64,000 nt of DNA, taken from positions 1,550,001-1,614,000 of the forward strand of contig NZ_CP033073.1 of assembly GCF_003675325.1 (NCBI RefSeq), in the 5' to 3' direction. This document shows positions 53,268 through 61,515 of this stretch, piece by piece. The notes below the pieces were generated by a model. The model was not told the DNA's origin. It made no database searches and saw only the letters and a list, made by a program, of their open reading frames with translations. Position numbers and translations under genes: made by a program. The stretch is from Streptomyces dangxiongensis (lineage in GTDB: Bacteria; Actinomycetota; Actinomycetes; Streptomycetales; Streptomycetaceae). Positions within the stretch are counted from its first letter, which is position 1; each line of letters starts with the position of its first letter.

Positions 53268-53812
53268 CCCCCCTCCGAAAGTCACGCTGCTCCCCCGCGC
53301 ATCCGTCGCGGGGCGAGCTGGCGTTCGTACTCCCCATCCCCACAGCCTCGATGCCATTCCAGCCCGACCGACAGAAGGCACGCTCTTGCACGGCAACCCC
53401 ACTGCCACGCGTCCCCACAACCTCCAAGCAGGCGACCCCTACCCAAGCCCGAGACGGAGCAAGTTATCGGCCGAGACGCTCTTCCCCGTCGGGGGAGAGC
53501 GTCTCGGCCAATCCCGCCCCTGGAGTTGCGGGAGCGGACCGGAGCCAGGGGGCACCGGTCCACCAGGCTGCGACCGAGGGCGGATCGCAGCCGAGGAAAG
53601 AGCAGCAGACTGCGTGCCCGAAGTCTCGTGCACCTCCGCTACCTCGCCTGAGTCTCGTACACAACGACGTATCCACAGGGACGGTCAGCGCTCCAAAGTG
53701 TGCAGCGTCCGTTTGAACGACGACTAGCACGCGCTCGTCGCGACCGCCGCCAGGACCGTCGGCGTCACCGTCGTCGGCTTCGCCCGAGCCGCCCTCAGGG
53801 CTGTCCCCGGCC
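53268..53812. other. Gap at the right end of the integrative element
   Basis: 545 bases with no convincing gene. It holds a strong terminator (53469-53509), a direct repeat AGTCTCGTGCAC (53622-53633) and AGTCTCGTACAC (53651-53662), and a decayed coding piece. The frame following TAG at 53727 reads [23 protein letters not shown] to a stop at about 53851 and looks like the end of a lost gene. This is a plausible place for the element's right boundary. Confidence 0.45.
53469..53509 (+). terminator. Strong hairpin terminator of the element's replication operon
   Basis: A stem of 19 pairs (GGCCGAGACGCTCT 53469-53482 with 53496-53509, continued by TCCCC with GGGGG) and a GTC loop. It is about 200 bases past the DUF2637 stop. 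Confidence 0.85.
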
Positions 53813-54391
53813 TCAGGCTCGCCCTGCAGAGGCACTTCCATCACGCCTGAGTGCGCGGAGCATGGTGGTGTACACCGGGGCGTCGGGGAACGGCTGCTGG
53901 TCGCCGATGTGCTGGTACCCCCAACCCTCGTAGAGGGCTTTCACCTTCGGGTGGCTGGGCTCGACGAGCAGCGTGACGCGTTCCTCGGTGCGACCGGCCA
54001 GCAGTTCCTCGTGGATGCGGTGTGCCAGGCCCGTGCCCCTCCAGGGAGCACGGACCATGATTTCGAAGAGGGCGAGTGTGCGGGTGCCGTCCTCGGTCGT
54101 GTCCACCGCGGGGAGGGGCTGGAGCATGTGGGCCCACCAGCCGGTGTTCTGGGGCAGGGCGGCGGCGTAGGCGTAGCCGGCGGCTTCGCCACCGTCGTAG
54201 GCGACCACGGCCTCCCAGGACGGGCGGGAGGAGTGGCCGGTGAGACGACCCTCGAAGCGGTCGACGGAGAAGAACGGGTCCTGGCCGATCTCCTTCTCGT
54301 ACACCTCGGCGTACACACCGACCAGGGTGGGGCGGATGGTGGGCAGCTGATCAGGGCCGTAGCGGTGAAGGGTGATCTCCGGGGCGGGCAT
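53813..54391 (-). CDS. GNAT family N-acetyltransferase
   Basis: 192 residues from ATG 54391 with AAGGAGC upstream. The acetyl-CoA motif [27 protein letters not shown] (R-x2-G-x-G/A type) and the later [21 protein letters not shown] are typical of GNAT enzymes. [18 protein letters not shown] is the central strand. The acceptor is unknown. It follows the frame-broken regulator by 23 bases on the same strand. Confidence 0.85.
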   Translation of the reverse strand: MPAPEITLHRYGPDQLPTIRPTLVGVYAEVYEKEIGQDPFFSVDRFEGRLTGHSSRPSWEAVVAYDGGEAAGYAYAAALPQNTGWWAHMLQPLPAVDTTEDGTRTLALFEIMVRAPWRGTGLAHRIHEELLAGRTEERVTLLVEPSHPKVKALYEGWGYQHIGDQQPFPDAPVYTTMLRALRRDGSASAGRA

Positions 54392-54414
54392 GGTGCTCCT
54401 TGTCGCGTGACGGT

Positions 54415-55685
54415 TCAGGCCGTACGGGTGCGGTCGTTCCACTGGCGGGTGACGGCGGACTTGGGGGCCGCCTGGTTGAGTGCGGAGGTGAAGCTGCCCA
54501 AGAGATGGGGGACCCGGCCCGAGTCGGCGCCGGTCGGAGCGATGACGCGGGTGGCGGTGGCCACGGCCTGCTCGACGTCGCCCTGCGCGACCTGTGCGAG
54601 GGCCGCCTGGGACAGGTAGTAGGCGCGGTTGCGGTGCTGGTCGTCGCGGAGGTCCGCAACCGGTGGGCGTGGAACTCGGCCTTCTCCGCTTCGCCGAGCC
54701 GGTAGTGGGTGATGCCGGTCAGGCCGTGGAGTTCGCCCCGGGTGTAGAAGGCGACGGAAGACGGACGGACCTCGGCGGGATCGGCCCGGTCGTAGGCACC
54801 GTGGGCCCGGTCCAGGGCTCGGAGGGCCCTGGTCTTGTCGCCGAGGCTGGCGGCGGTCAGGGCGATGCGGGAGTGGGTCAGCGAGGCGTAGAACGGGTCG
54901 GTGCGGTGCGCCCGGGTGCCGGTGCAGGCTTCGGCCGCGGCAAGGGCGTCGGCGTACCGGCCCCGCTGTCCGGCGAGCATGGCGGCGTACCGCCAGGTCT
55001 GGTGCTGGACCTGTCCGTCTCCGGAAAGCCCTGCGAGGGTGACGGACTGCTCCAGGTAGCGCTGGGCCTCCCCCAGCCGGCGGGCGTCAATGGCGGAGAA
55101 CATGGCGAAGGCCGTGAAGGACGCGGCGACGGCGTAGAGGCGGGAGCGGACGCGTTGGCTGGCGGAACCGTGCTGCTGGAGGCTGAGTGTACGGGCGGCG
55201 AGGTCGGCTGCGCGCCTCTCCAGAACGGGCCCGCCGCCGTTCTGGTCGTCCAGGAGCCACAGTTCGGCCAGGAGGACGCGCAGGCGGTCGACGTCGGAGT
55301 GCCCGACGGTGGGTCGGGTGGCTGCGGTCGCAGTGCCGGTGGACACGGCGACCGCCGCGCCGGTGGCTACGGAGATGAAGCTTCGACGGCCAAGCACAGG
55401 GTCCTCCAGTCGTGCTGAGGGCGTTGCGGGGCGGGGGCGGGCACGGGGCACGAACCCCAGGTCGGTCGCGGGAAGCCCGGAGACGACCTCCAGAGCCTGC
55501 CACTGGCGATCCTGCGGCGAGCGATTCTCTCCCGACAGCCACCGGTAGACCGTCCGTTCGGTGACGGCGCCTCGGTGGCCGTTGAGGTCTGCCATGGCGT
55601 CGTTGACCTGCTCGGCAAGAGCGCCCGCACTGAGCCCGTGTTCCTTCATCCAGGTCTCTAATTCTGCGTTCCGCTTCCGCACCAT
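54415..55685 (-). pseudogene. NsdA/NsdB-like regulator, frameshifted near its 3' end
   Basis: From ATG 55685 an N-terminal HTH-like segment (LETWMKEHGLSAGALAEQVNDAMADL, TERTVYRWLSGENRSPQDRQWQALE) is followed by LGRRSFISVATGAA and a TPR-like helical region, as in Streptomyces NsdA/NsdB-type regulators. The frame breaks at about 54655-54664, after AEFHAHRL. The expected continuation (ADLRDDQHRNRAYYLSQAALAQV ... FTSALNQAAPKSAVTRQW) is in another frame and stops at 54415. Read straight, the protein ends in an unnatural Pro/Ser/Thr tail overlapping the GNAT gene. It may be a real loss or a one-base error. Confidence 0.7.
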
Positions 55686-55851
55686 GCAGTCACGGTAGGG
55701 GTGGGGCCGACGTCCGAGGTAGCGGAGGTCGGGACTTTTCGTCAGTGGTCACGCGAGTAGCTGCGAGCGGATTCGTCATGTGCAACACGGCTCTGACACG
55801 GGTTACTTGTCCGCACAGCCGAACCAGCACCAGGCGGATGGGAGCGGAATC

Positions 55852-56244
55852 GTGACCGTACTCGCGCACGAAGTGGCGGCAGCCCCGGTCGAGGTGCCCA
55901 CGGTCACCTCCGCCAACCAGAAGACCCTGATCGCCTCTGCGGCTGCCGCCGTCGCCGGGGACGTCGAGGCCGCCCTCACCCTCGCCGACCACCACCCGGC
56001 CGGGGAAGTTGCCGTGCGGCTGCGGGAGCGGCTGCGCGAGCACGTCCACACCCTCGCAGTGCCCGCCGAACGGTACGCAGACCTGCTGCCGGAAAGCCGG
56101 GAGAAGGACATCGCGGCCAGCACCGTGCGGTTCGCCCGCAAGGTCGCCCGGGACTGCGGGAGCGATCCGGCGATAGCGCTGCGGCTGCTGGCCAAGTCAG
56201 TGGCCCACCTCGCCCGGTACACGGACCTCCTGCGTCAGGCCTGA
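55852..56244 (+). CDS. Small helical protein, possibly DUF6415
   Basis: 130 residues from GTG 55852 with GGGAGCGG upstream. It is almost all helix: NQKTLIASAAAAVAGDVEAALTLADHHP, EVAVRLRERLREHVHTLAVPAERYADLLPESREKDIAASTVRFARKVARDCG. The RLREHVHTL-x-VPAERYADLLP pattern is reminiscent of DUF6415 natural-product-associated proteins of Streptomyces, but this is pattern memory only. It stands upstream of the six-gene glycosyltransferase operon and is divergent from the NsdA/NsdB-like gene. Confidence 0.65.
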   Translation: MTVLAHEVAAAPVEVPTVTSANQKTLIASAAAAVAGDVEAALTLADHHPAGEVAVRLRERLREHVHTLAVPAERYADLLPESREKDIAASTVRFARKVARDCGSDPAIALRLLAKSVAHLARYTDLLRQA

Positions 56245-56393
56245 ACCGCTTCCGGCGCCGGCCTGCCCGGAGGCGGCGGTACCGGAAGCCCCCCACCTGC
56301 CCGGCCGCGGCAGGTGACAACAGCGCCCCACCGACACCGGTGAGGCCGGTCGTCTCCTCCGCATACGGGCGAGGAGGCGGCTCATCGTGCCCC

Positions 56394-56409
56394 GGCCCGG
56401 CGCCGGGCC
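56394..56409. promoter_or_regulatory. 16-base palindrome before the glycosyltransferase operon
   Basis: GGCCCGGCGCCGGGCC is perfectly symmetric and lies 30 bases before the GTG of the first operon gene. A further stem (CACCTGCC 56294-56301 with 56309-56316) lies upstream and may end transcription of the preceding gene. Confidence 0.4.
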
Positions 56410-56438
56410 CCGTCGAACCTCACCTTGGAGGCACCCTC

Positions 56439-57296
56439 GTGTACGCGATCGGCATGTGCGTCGATGGCCGCTACCTGTTGCCCGCCCTGGTCACGCTCGG
56501 CTCGGTCGCCGACCACCTGCCGGTGGCCGACCGCCGCGAGAGCGCGGTACGGGTACTGACCAACGGCCTGTCCCCCGGGCAGGCCGCTGTGATGGAGTCC
56601 TTCGCCCGCCGCTGCGGTTTCGGCTCCTTCGACCTGCGCTGGCAGACCCCGCCGGCCGAGAGCGTCATGGCGGACACCGCCTACATCTCCGTCGCCACCT
56701 ACCTGAGGTTCGGGTTCACCCCGGGCTTCCTCGACAGGCCGTTCCTGATCTACGTGGACGCGGACGTACACGTGCGCGGCGACGTCTCCACGCCCCTGGA
56801 CGGACTACCGGCGGACCGGATCGGCGCCGTGCAGGACGAGTTCAACCCAGCCGTCGGGCAGTGCCCGGCACTCCCCGGGGTCGCCGAGTGCTGGCCCCAT
56901 CTGGTCGGGCGCACCTACTTCAACGCCGGGATGCTGTGGGTCCCTACGCCGATGCTCGCGCCCATGCGGGCCGGGGTCCATCGGGCCCTGGTCCGCGGGC
57001 GGCAGTACATCAAGCACAACGACCAGTGCGCCCTGAACCTTTGGCTGCTGTCCTCCGGGGCCGCGCACCCGGTCGGGCCGGTGTTCAACCGGTTCGAGGT
57101 GGACCGGTTCCTCCAGCGGGGGGACTGGGTCCGCCGGGTCCTCCGCCCGGTGACCCGCCGGGACGGGCACGTGGTGCACTTCGTCGGGGGCCAGAAACCG
57201 TGGATGCGCTCGTGCCCCGGCACGGAAGACGTGCGTGCCTACCGGCAGCAGATGCACCGCACACTGCGGCACCTGGCCGGGGCAGGTGCACGGTGA
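56439..57296 (+). CDS. GT8-like glycosyltransferase
   Basis: 285 residues from GTG 56439 with TTGGAGG upstream. YAIGMCVDGRYLLPALVTLGSV is a GT-A N-terminal strand and helix. PFLIYVDADVHVRGD holds the metal-binding D107-A-D109, and RTYFNAGMLW, KHNDQCALN and VVHFVGGQKPW are the acceptor and diphosphate blocks of GT8. It uses a nucleotide sugar with a metal ion. First gene of a six-gene unit in which all neighbours overlap by four bases. Confidence 0.85.
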   Translation: MYAIGMCVDGRYLLPALVTLGSVADHLPVADRRESAVRVLTNGLSPGQAAVMESFARRCGFGSFDLRWQTPPAESVMADTAYISVATYLRFGFTPGFLDRPFLIYVDADVHVRGDVSTPLDGLPADRIGAVQDEFNPAVGQCPALPGVAECWPHLVGRTYFNAGMLWVPTPMLAPMRAGVHRALVRGRQYIKHNDQCALNLWLLSSGAAHPVGPVFNRFEVDRFLQRGDWVRRVLRPVTRRDGHVVHFVGGQKPWMRSCPGTEDVRAYRQQMHRTLRHLAGAGAR

Positions 57297-58201
57297 CCAG
57301 CGGCACGGCCCTGGCAGTAGAGAGGGCCTGCACGGAACTGGCCGGGGCAGCCCCGGCCGAGACGGTCCGCATCCGCAGCGGATCCAAGACGGCCGTCTAC
57401 CGGATCCGGCTCGTCGACGGCCGTCCCGTGGTGGTCAAGCTGTTCGCGGCCGACGGCTCCCACGGAGCAGCCGACGAGGCCCGCCTGCTGGCCGCCGTCA
57501 CCGCCGCCGGGCGGGTGCGGGTACCGGCCGTGATCGGGCACGGCCCCATTCCCGGTCTAAACTTCTCCGCCCTGGTCACCGCCGATGCCGGAACGAGCAC
57601 CTTGGGCGACGCCGTTCGGGCCGGGCAGCTCCCGCGTCCGGCTGCCCTGCTGCGGCTCGCCCTGCTGATGGCGGCCTTCCACAGCACCAAGGCCCCGACC
57701 GGCCTCCCCCTGGCGCCGGGCATCGGCCAGCAGGTCAGTGCCCTGGCCGCGCACTGCCCCAAACAGGTCTTCGTCCGGCTCACGCCCGCCCTGGAGGTCA
57801 TCGCAGCCGGGGCCTGCGTGGAGCGGCTCGTTTGGTGCCACGGAGACCTCCACCTGGAGAACGTGATCTGCGGAGGCGACCGACGCCTCACCGCCGGCGA
57901 ACACGGCCGGCTTCGCCTCCCCGACTACCTCGTGGACTTCGAGGCCGCGACCGTCGAGGTCCCCGAGTACGACCTCGCCCAGACCCTCGTGACCTGCGAT
58001 GCCCTGGAGCCGTCCGACCGGGTGTTCGTGGCCGCCGCCTACGGACGGCCCGTCGACGCCCGGCTCCTGGACGCCTACGTGGCCTTCCAGGCCGTACGCG
58101 GCTGGACCTACGCCGCCCACCAGGAGGGCCGCGACCGCGACGCCTGGGCGGCCCGCATGCACCTTGCCCTGTCCCCGCAACCAGGAAGGACCGCGCCGTG
58201 A
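57293..58201 (+). CDS. Aminoglycoside phosphotransferase-fold kinase
   Basis: 302 residues from GTG 57293 (GTGA overlap). KTAVYRIRLVDGRPVVVKLF carries the ATP-binding lysine (K49). The catalytic loop WCHGDLHLENVI has H183 and D185, with N190, and LVDFEAATVEVPEYDLAQ has the metal-binding aspartate. The protein kinase-like fold phosphorylates small molecules. In this context a sugar or amino sugar is likelier than an antibiotic. Confidence 0.85.
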   Translation: MTSGTALAVERACTELAGAAPAETVRIRSGSKTAVYRIRLVDGRPVVVKLFAADGSHGAADEARLLAAVTAAGRVRVPAVIGHGPIPGLNFSALVTADAGTSTLGDAVRAGQLPRPAALLRLALLMAAFHSTKAPTGLPLAPGIGQQVSALAAHCPKQVFVRLTPALEVIAAGACVERLVWCHGDLHLENVICGGDRRLTAGEHGRLRLPDYLVDFEAATVEVPEYDLAQTLVTCDALEPSDRVFVAAAYGRPVDARLLDAYVAFQAVRGWTYAAHQEGRDRDAWAARMHLALSPQPGRTAP

Positions 58202-58929
58202 CCGATCCCGATCTGTCGGTGATCATCCCCGCGTACAACGAGGCCGAGTACCTGCCCCGCTACTTACCCACCGTCTTCGCTTCCCTCCGGGCCTGGGAAG
58301 CCCTCTCCGGCCTCGCGGGGGAGGTGATCGTGGTGGACAACGCGTCCACCGACGACACCGGAACCATCGCGAAGGAGCTGGGGGCCAAGGTCGTGAGGGA
58401 GCCGGTCCGCAGCATCGGCCTGGCCCGGAACACCGGAGCCCGCGAGGCCGACGGCCGGATGCTGTTCTTCGTCGACGCCGACGTCGCCCTGCCGCTGGAG
58501 GGGATCACCGCCGCCGTGGCCGCGATGGACGCCGGAGCCGTCGGCGGGGCGATCCCACCGCTCTACACCCCCGCCCGATTCGGGGCCCGTCTGCTCAGCG
58601 CCTACTGGGACCACCACCGCTCCCGCCACGGCGGCGCCCAGGGCGTCAACCAGTTCTGCACCCGAGACGCCTTCAAGGCCGTACACGGCTACCGGCCGGA
58701 CTACTTCATGAGCGAGGACATGGAGTTCTTCGCCCGCCTGACCGCCTACGGCCGCCGCACGGGCGGGCCCGTCGCAGTCCTCGAAGACCTCCGCGTGCGG
58801 CCCTCCACCCGCCGCTACGACGCCTGGTCCACGGCCCGGATGCTCTGGTGGCAGAACCCCGTGATCGTCCGCCTCGGCCTGACCTCGCCCCGCTTCTGGC
58901 GCAACTGGTACGCCACAACCGTCCGATGA
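58198..58929 (+). CDS. Family 2 glycosyltransferase
   Basis: 243 residues from GTG 58198 (GTGA overlap). LSVIIPAYNEAEYLPRYLPTV and EVIVVDNASTDDTGTIAKELGAKVV form the nucleotide-binding half. MLFFVDADVALP has the DxD. GYRPDYFMSEDMEFFARLTAYGRRTGG supplies the acceptor-side ED. No membrane helix is present, so it is cytoplasmic. Inverting transfer from a UDP- or GDP-sugar is expected. Confidence 0.9.
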   Translation: MTDPDLSVIIPAYNEAEYLPRYLPTVFASLRAWEALSGLAGEVIVVDNASTDDTGTIAKELGAKVVREPVRSIGLARNTGAREADGRMLFFVDADVALPLEGITAAVAAMDAGAVGGAIPPLYTPARFGARLLSAYWDHHRSRHGGAQGVNQFCTRDAFKAVHGYRPDYFMSEDMEFFARLTAYGRRTGGPVAVLEDLRVRPSTRRYDAWSTARMLWWQNPVIVRLGLTSPRFWRNWYATTVR

Positions 58930-59822
58930 TCGGAGAACCCCAGGTGACCCGCCTTCCCCTGCCGGACGCCGACGGCATCTACACCTTCCCCGCCGACCTC
59001 CTGACCGCGCACCGGTCCTGGATGGACTCGCTGACCGGCGCCAAAGAGATCATGACGCTGACAGCGCCGCTGACCCTCGCGCCGTACTGGATCGAGCCGC
59101 GCAAGCCATCCGGGCGGCCGGTCGTCGTCATCGAACCCCACCACGACGACTTCGTCCTGTCCGCCTCCGGGACCTTCCTCGCCCGTCCCCGACCGCTGAC
59201 CGTGGTCACCGTCTTCACCCGCTCGCGCAGCGTCCACCCCTCCCTCGAAAGCACCTGCAACAGCGTGGAGGCGGTCTCCGGACTCCGCGACCGCGAAGCC
59301 GCCCAGTCTCTGTCGCCCCTGGGAGCGGCCCGGGTAGGTCTGGGGCACAAGGACGCCGAGAAGCCGTACCGGGCACCCGAGCCCGTGCAGGTGGACCGGA
59401 TCACCTCCGAGCTCGCCGAGGTGCTGGACGGGATGGACGACGCGGAACTGCTCGCCCCGGCCGCCGTCACCCGCCACCCGGACCACCTCGCCGTCCACGA
59501 GGCGGCGCGCCGCCTGGGCTGCCGGTGGTTCTGGGAGGACGTCGCCTTCTGGTCCACCTACGGCTTGTCCGGATGCGACCGGCAGCTGTTCAGGCAGCGG
59601 GTACGCCACACCCTTGACCCAGAGGTGGAGGACATCACAGGCACCGTCCTGGACAAGGTGACCCTGCTGCACATGCACGGCTCGCAGATGCACCCCACGA
59701 GGAAGATGTACCGGCCGATCCGGCACGCCCACACCGTCGCCGCCAACCTGCTGCCCGCCCCGGACGGCCGCCCGCGGGGCCAGTTCGCGGAACGCTTCTA
59801 CCGGCTCGGGAGGTCGTGGTGA
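58926..59822 (+). CDS. PIG-L family (LmbE-like) deacetylase
   Basis: 298 residues from ATG 58926 (ATGA overlap). VVVIEPHHDDFVLSASGTFL has the zinc motif P-H-H-D-D (residues 71-75; the usual form is PHPDD or AHPDD). VTRHPDHLAVHEAARRLG has the second histidine cluster. The family removes the acetyl group from N-acetylglucosaminyl conjugates such as GlcNAc-inositol in mycothiol synthesis. Together with the glycosyltransferases this suggests a de-N-acetylated amino sugar product. Confidence 0.87.
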   Translation: MIGEPQVTRLPLPDADGIYTFPADLLTAHRSWMDSLTGAKEIMTLTAPLTLAPYWIEPRKPSGRPVVVIEPHHDDFVLSASGTFLARPRPLTVVTVFTRSRSVHPSLESTCNSVEAVSGLRDREAAQSLSPLGAARVGLGHKDAEKPYRAPEPVQVDRITSELAEVLDGMDDAELLAPAAVTRHPDHLAVHEAARRLGCRWFWEDVAFWSTYGLSGCDRQLFRQRVRHTLDPEVEDITGTVLDKVTLLHMHGSQMHPTRKMYRPIRHAHTVAANLLPAPDGRPRGQFAERFYRLGRSW

Positions 59823-60433
59823 TCCTCGGCTTGGAAGGCCCCTCGTACGGGGGCAAGACCTCCGCCCTGGGGCTGCTGCGCCGGGTGCCGGCGATGCGGG
59901 ACGCGATGTTCTTCCCCTGCTACGTGAAGTCGTTCGCGCGCCGCGAGGACGTCCCCACCCCCGCCACCCGGTCCGGCGCCGAGCAGGTGGAGGCGTTCGT
60001 GACGTTCATGGAGATCGAGGGCGAGCGCGTGCGCGCCGCCCGCCGACATGGTGGGCTGGTCGTCCTGGACCGGACCGTCGACACCCTCCTCGCCCACGCC
60101 CACGCCATGGACGAGATCCACGGCTTCGGCATCCTGCCGGAACTGTGCCGGCGGGTCGAGGAGATGCCGCATCTGAGGCCGGACCACACCCTGTACCTGG
60201 ACGTGACGCCCGAGCTCTTGCACCTGCGGCGCAAGGCGGCCGGACACCACGAGGTCGAGCCCGACTACTTCCTCCACGACCCGGCCTTCCTCACGCACTT
60301 CCGCGACTACTTCTGCCGCCCTGTCCGCTGCCCGGCGACTGCGGAGTTGGCCGTCGCTTCCGGGGACGGCGACCGGCAGGAGACGGCCGCCGTCGTGCAG
60401 GCCCTCTTCACGTACTGGGCGGGTGTCCGGTGA
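59819..60433 (+). CDS. P-loop nucleoside/small-molecule kinase (dTMP kinase-like)
   Basis: 204 residues from GTG 59819 (GTGA overlap; GTG 59816 is also possible). ILGLEGPSYGGKTSAL is the P-loop (7-14). GGLVVLDRTVDTLLAHAHAMD is like the DR-x substrate motif of dTMP kinases and deoxynucleoside kinases, and PDHTLYLDVTPELLHLRRKAAG is the late strand with LID region. It is not a housekeeping Tmk, since the sequence departs widely. It may phosphorylate an intermediate of this pathway. Confidence 0.75.
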   Translation: MILGLEGPSYGGKTSALGLLRRVPAMRDAMFFPCYVKSFARREDVPTPATRSGAEQVEAFVTFMEIEGERVRAARRHGGLVVLDRTVDTLLAHAHAMDEIHGFGILPELCRRVEEMPHLRPDHTLYLDVTPELLHLRRKAAGHHEVEPDYFLHDPAFLTHFRDYFCRPVRCPATAELAVASGDGDRQETAAVVQALFTYWAGVR

Positions 60434-61515
60434 CCGGGCCGACGGTGCTGTTCGCATGGCGGCGGACCCCGCCGCCGCTGCTGATCGGGGGCGCGGAGGT
60501 CTCCCAGCAACTCCTGGCGGAAGAGTTCGTCCGGGCCGGCTGGCGGGTCGTCTACCTCGGTAGCCACGAGGCCCCCTGGAACGGGTCCGCCCAGATCGGC
60601 CACCTGCGCGCCCACCTCCGGGCCCACGGAACCGTGTGGGAGGAGGCCGATGGGGAGGTCCGCTACCGGTGGAACGGCGTCTCGTGCCGGGCCGTGCCGC
60701 AAGACAGGGTGGAAGCGACGCTGAAGGGCCTCCTGGCCGAGGCTCGGCCGGAGCTGGTGGTGACCTCTCAGGAACGGGCGGCCGACCTCGCCGCCCTTGC
60801 CCGCCGGTCCTCGCGGGTCGCCGGATGGCTGCACTCGGTCTCGGCCAACAGCATGGGCGTCCTCCACGGCCGACCGCACGTCGCCCTCGCCACGTCGAAG
60901 TTCGTCGCCGGACGGGCCCAGGCCCACGCCGATACGAAGGCGGTCGTCTTCTACCCGCCGTTCGCATCGGCCGAAGGCGCCGGGCCCCTCCTCGCCGCGG
61001 GGCGCGGCACAGCCGCCCGCGTCCGCGGTGGCGTGCTGATGGTCAACCCCATCCCTGCCAAGGGCGCGGCCCTCCTGCACCAGCTGATCCGCCGGTTGCC
61101 CACCTTCCGGTTCACTCTCGTCGAGGGCTGGTGGGACACGGCTGGCGAGTTCACCGCGTACCCGAACGTGCACTGGGTCCCCCGCACCTACGCCATGGGA
61201 CCGATCTACGCCGCGAACGACCTGCTGCTCGTGCCCTCCCAGGTCGAGGACGCCTTCCCCCGGGTGATCGTGGAAGCCGGGCTCCACGGCGTCCCCACGA
61301 TCGGCTCGTCCCGCGGCGGCATTCCCGAGGCGGTCGGGGACGGCGGAGTGATCCTCCACCCCGACGAGGTGGATGGCTGGGTGCAGGCGATCGAGTCGGC
61401 CGACCGGACCAGCCTCGGCGCGAAGGCCCACGCCGGGGCAGCGCCACTGGTCCGGCCGTGCCTGCCCGAGCTGGCTGCCGCCGGGCTCATCCCGGCGGCA
61501 GCAGCCGCCGGCTAG
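60430..61515 (+). CDS. Family 4-type (GT-B) glycosyltransferase
   Basis: 361 residues from GTG 60430 (GTGA overlap). The N-terminal half has RTPPPLLIGGAEVSQQLLAEEFVRAGWRVVYLG. The C-terminal Rossmann domain has VNPIPAKGAALLHQLIRRLPTFRFTLVEG and the donor-binding PSQVEDAFPRVIVEAGLHGVPTIGSSRGGIPEAV, with the E-x7-E motif of GT4 enzymes. It is last of the six-gene operon. Its end overlaps the convergent kinase gene by four bases. Confidence 0.88.
   Translation: MTGPTVLFAWRRTPPPLLIGGAEVSQQLLAEEFVRAGWRVVYLGSHEAPWNGSAQIGHLRAHLRAHGTVWEEADGEVRYRWNGVSCRAVPQDRVEATLKGLLAEARPELVVTSQERAADLAALARRSSRVAGWLHSVSANSMGVLHGRPHVALATSKFVAGRAQAHADTKAVVFYPPFASAEGAGPLLAAGRGTAARVRGGVLMVNPIPAKGAALLHQLIRRLPTFRFTLVEGWWDTAGEFTAYPNVHWVPRTYAMGPIYAANDLLLVPSQVEDAFPRVIVEAGLHGVPTIGSSRGGIPEAVGDGGVILHPDEVDGWVQAIESADRTSLGAKAHAGAAPLVRPCLPELAAAGLIPAAAAAG

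Noticed and set aside
53700..53933. A small plus-strand arginine-rich open frame near the GNAT gene
   Set aside because: It overlaps the end of the GNAT gene on the other strand and lacks a ribosome binding site.
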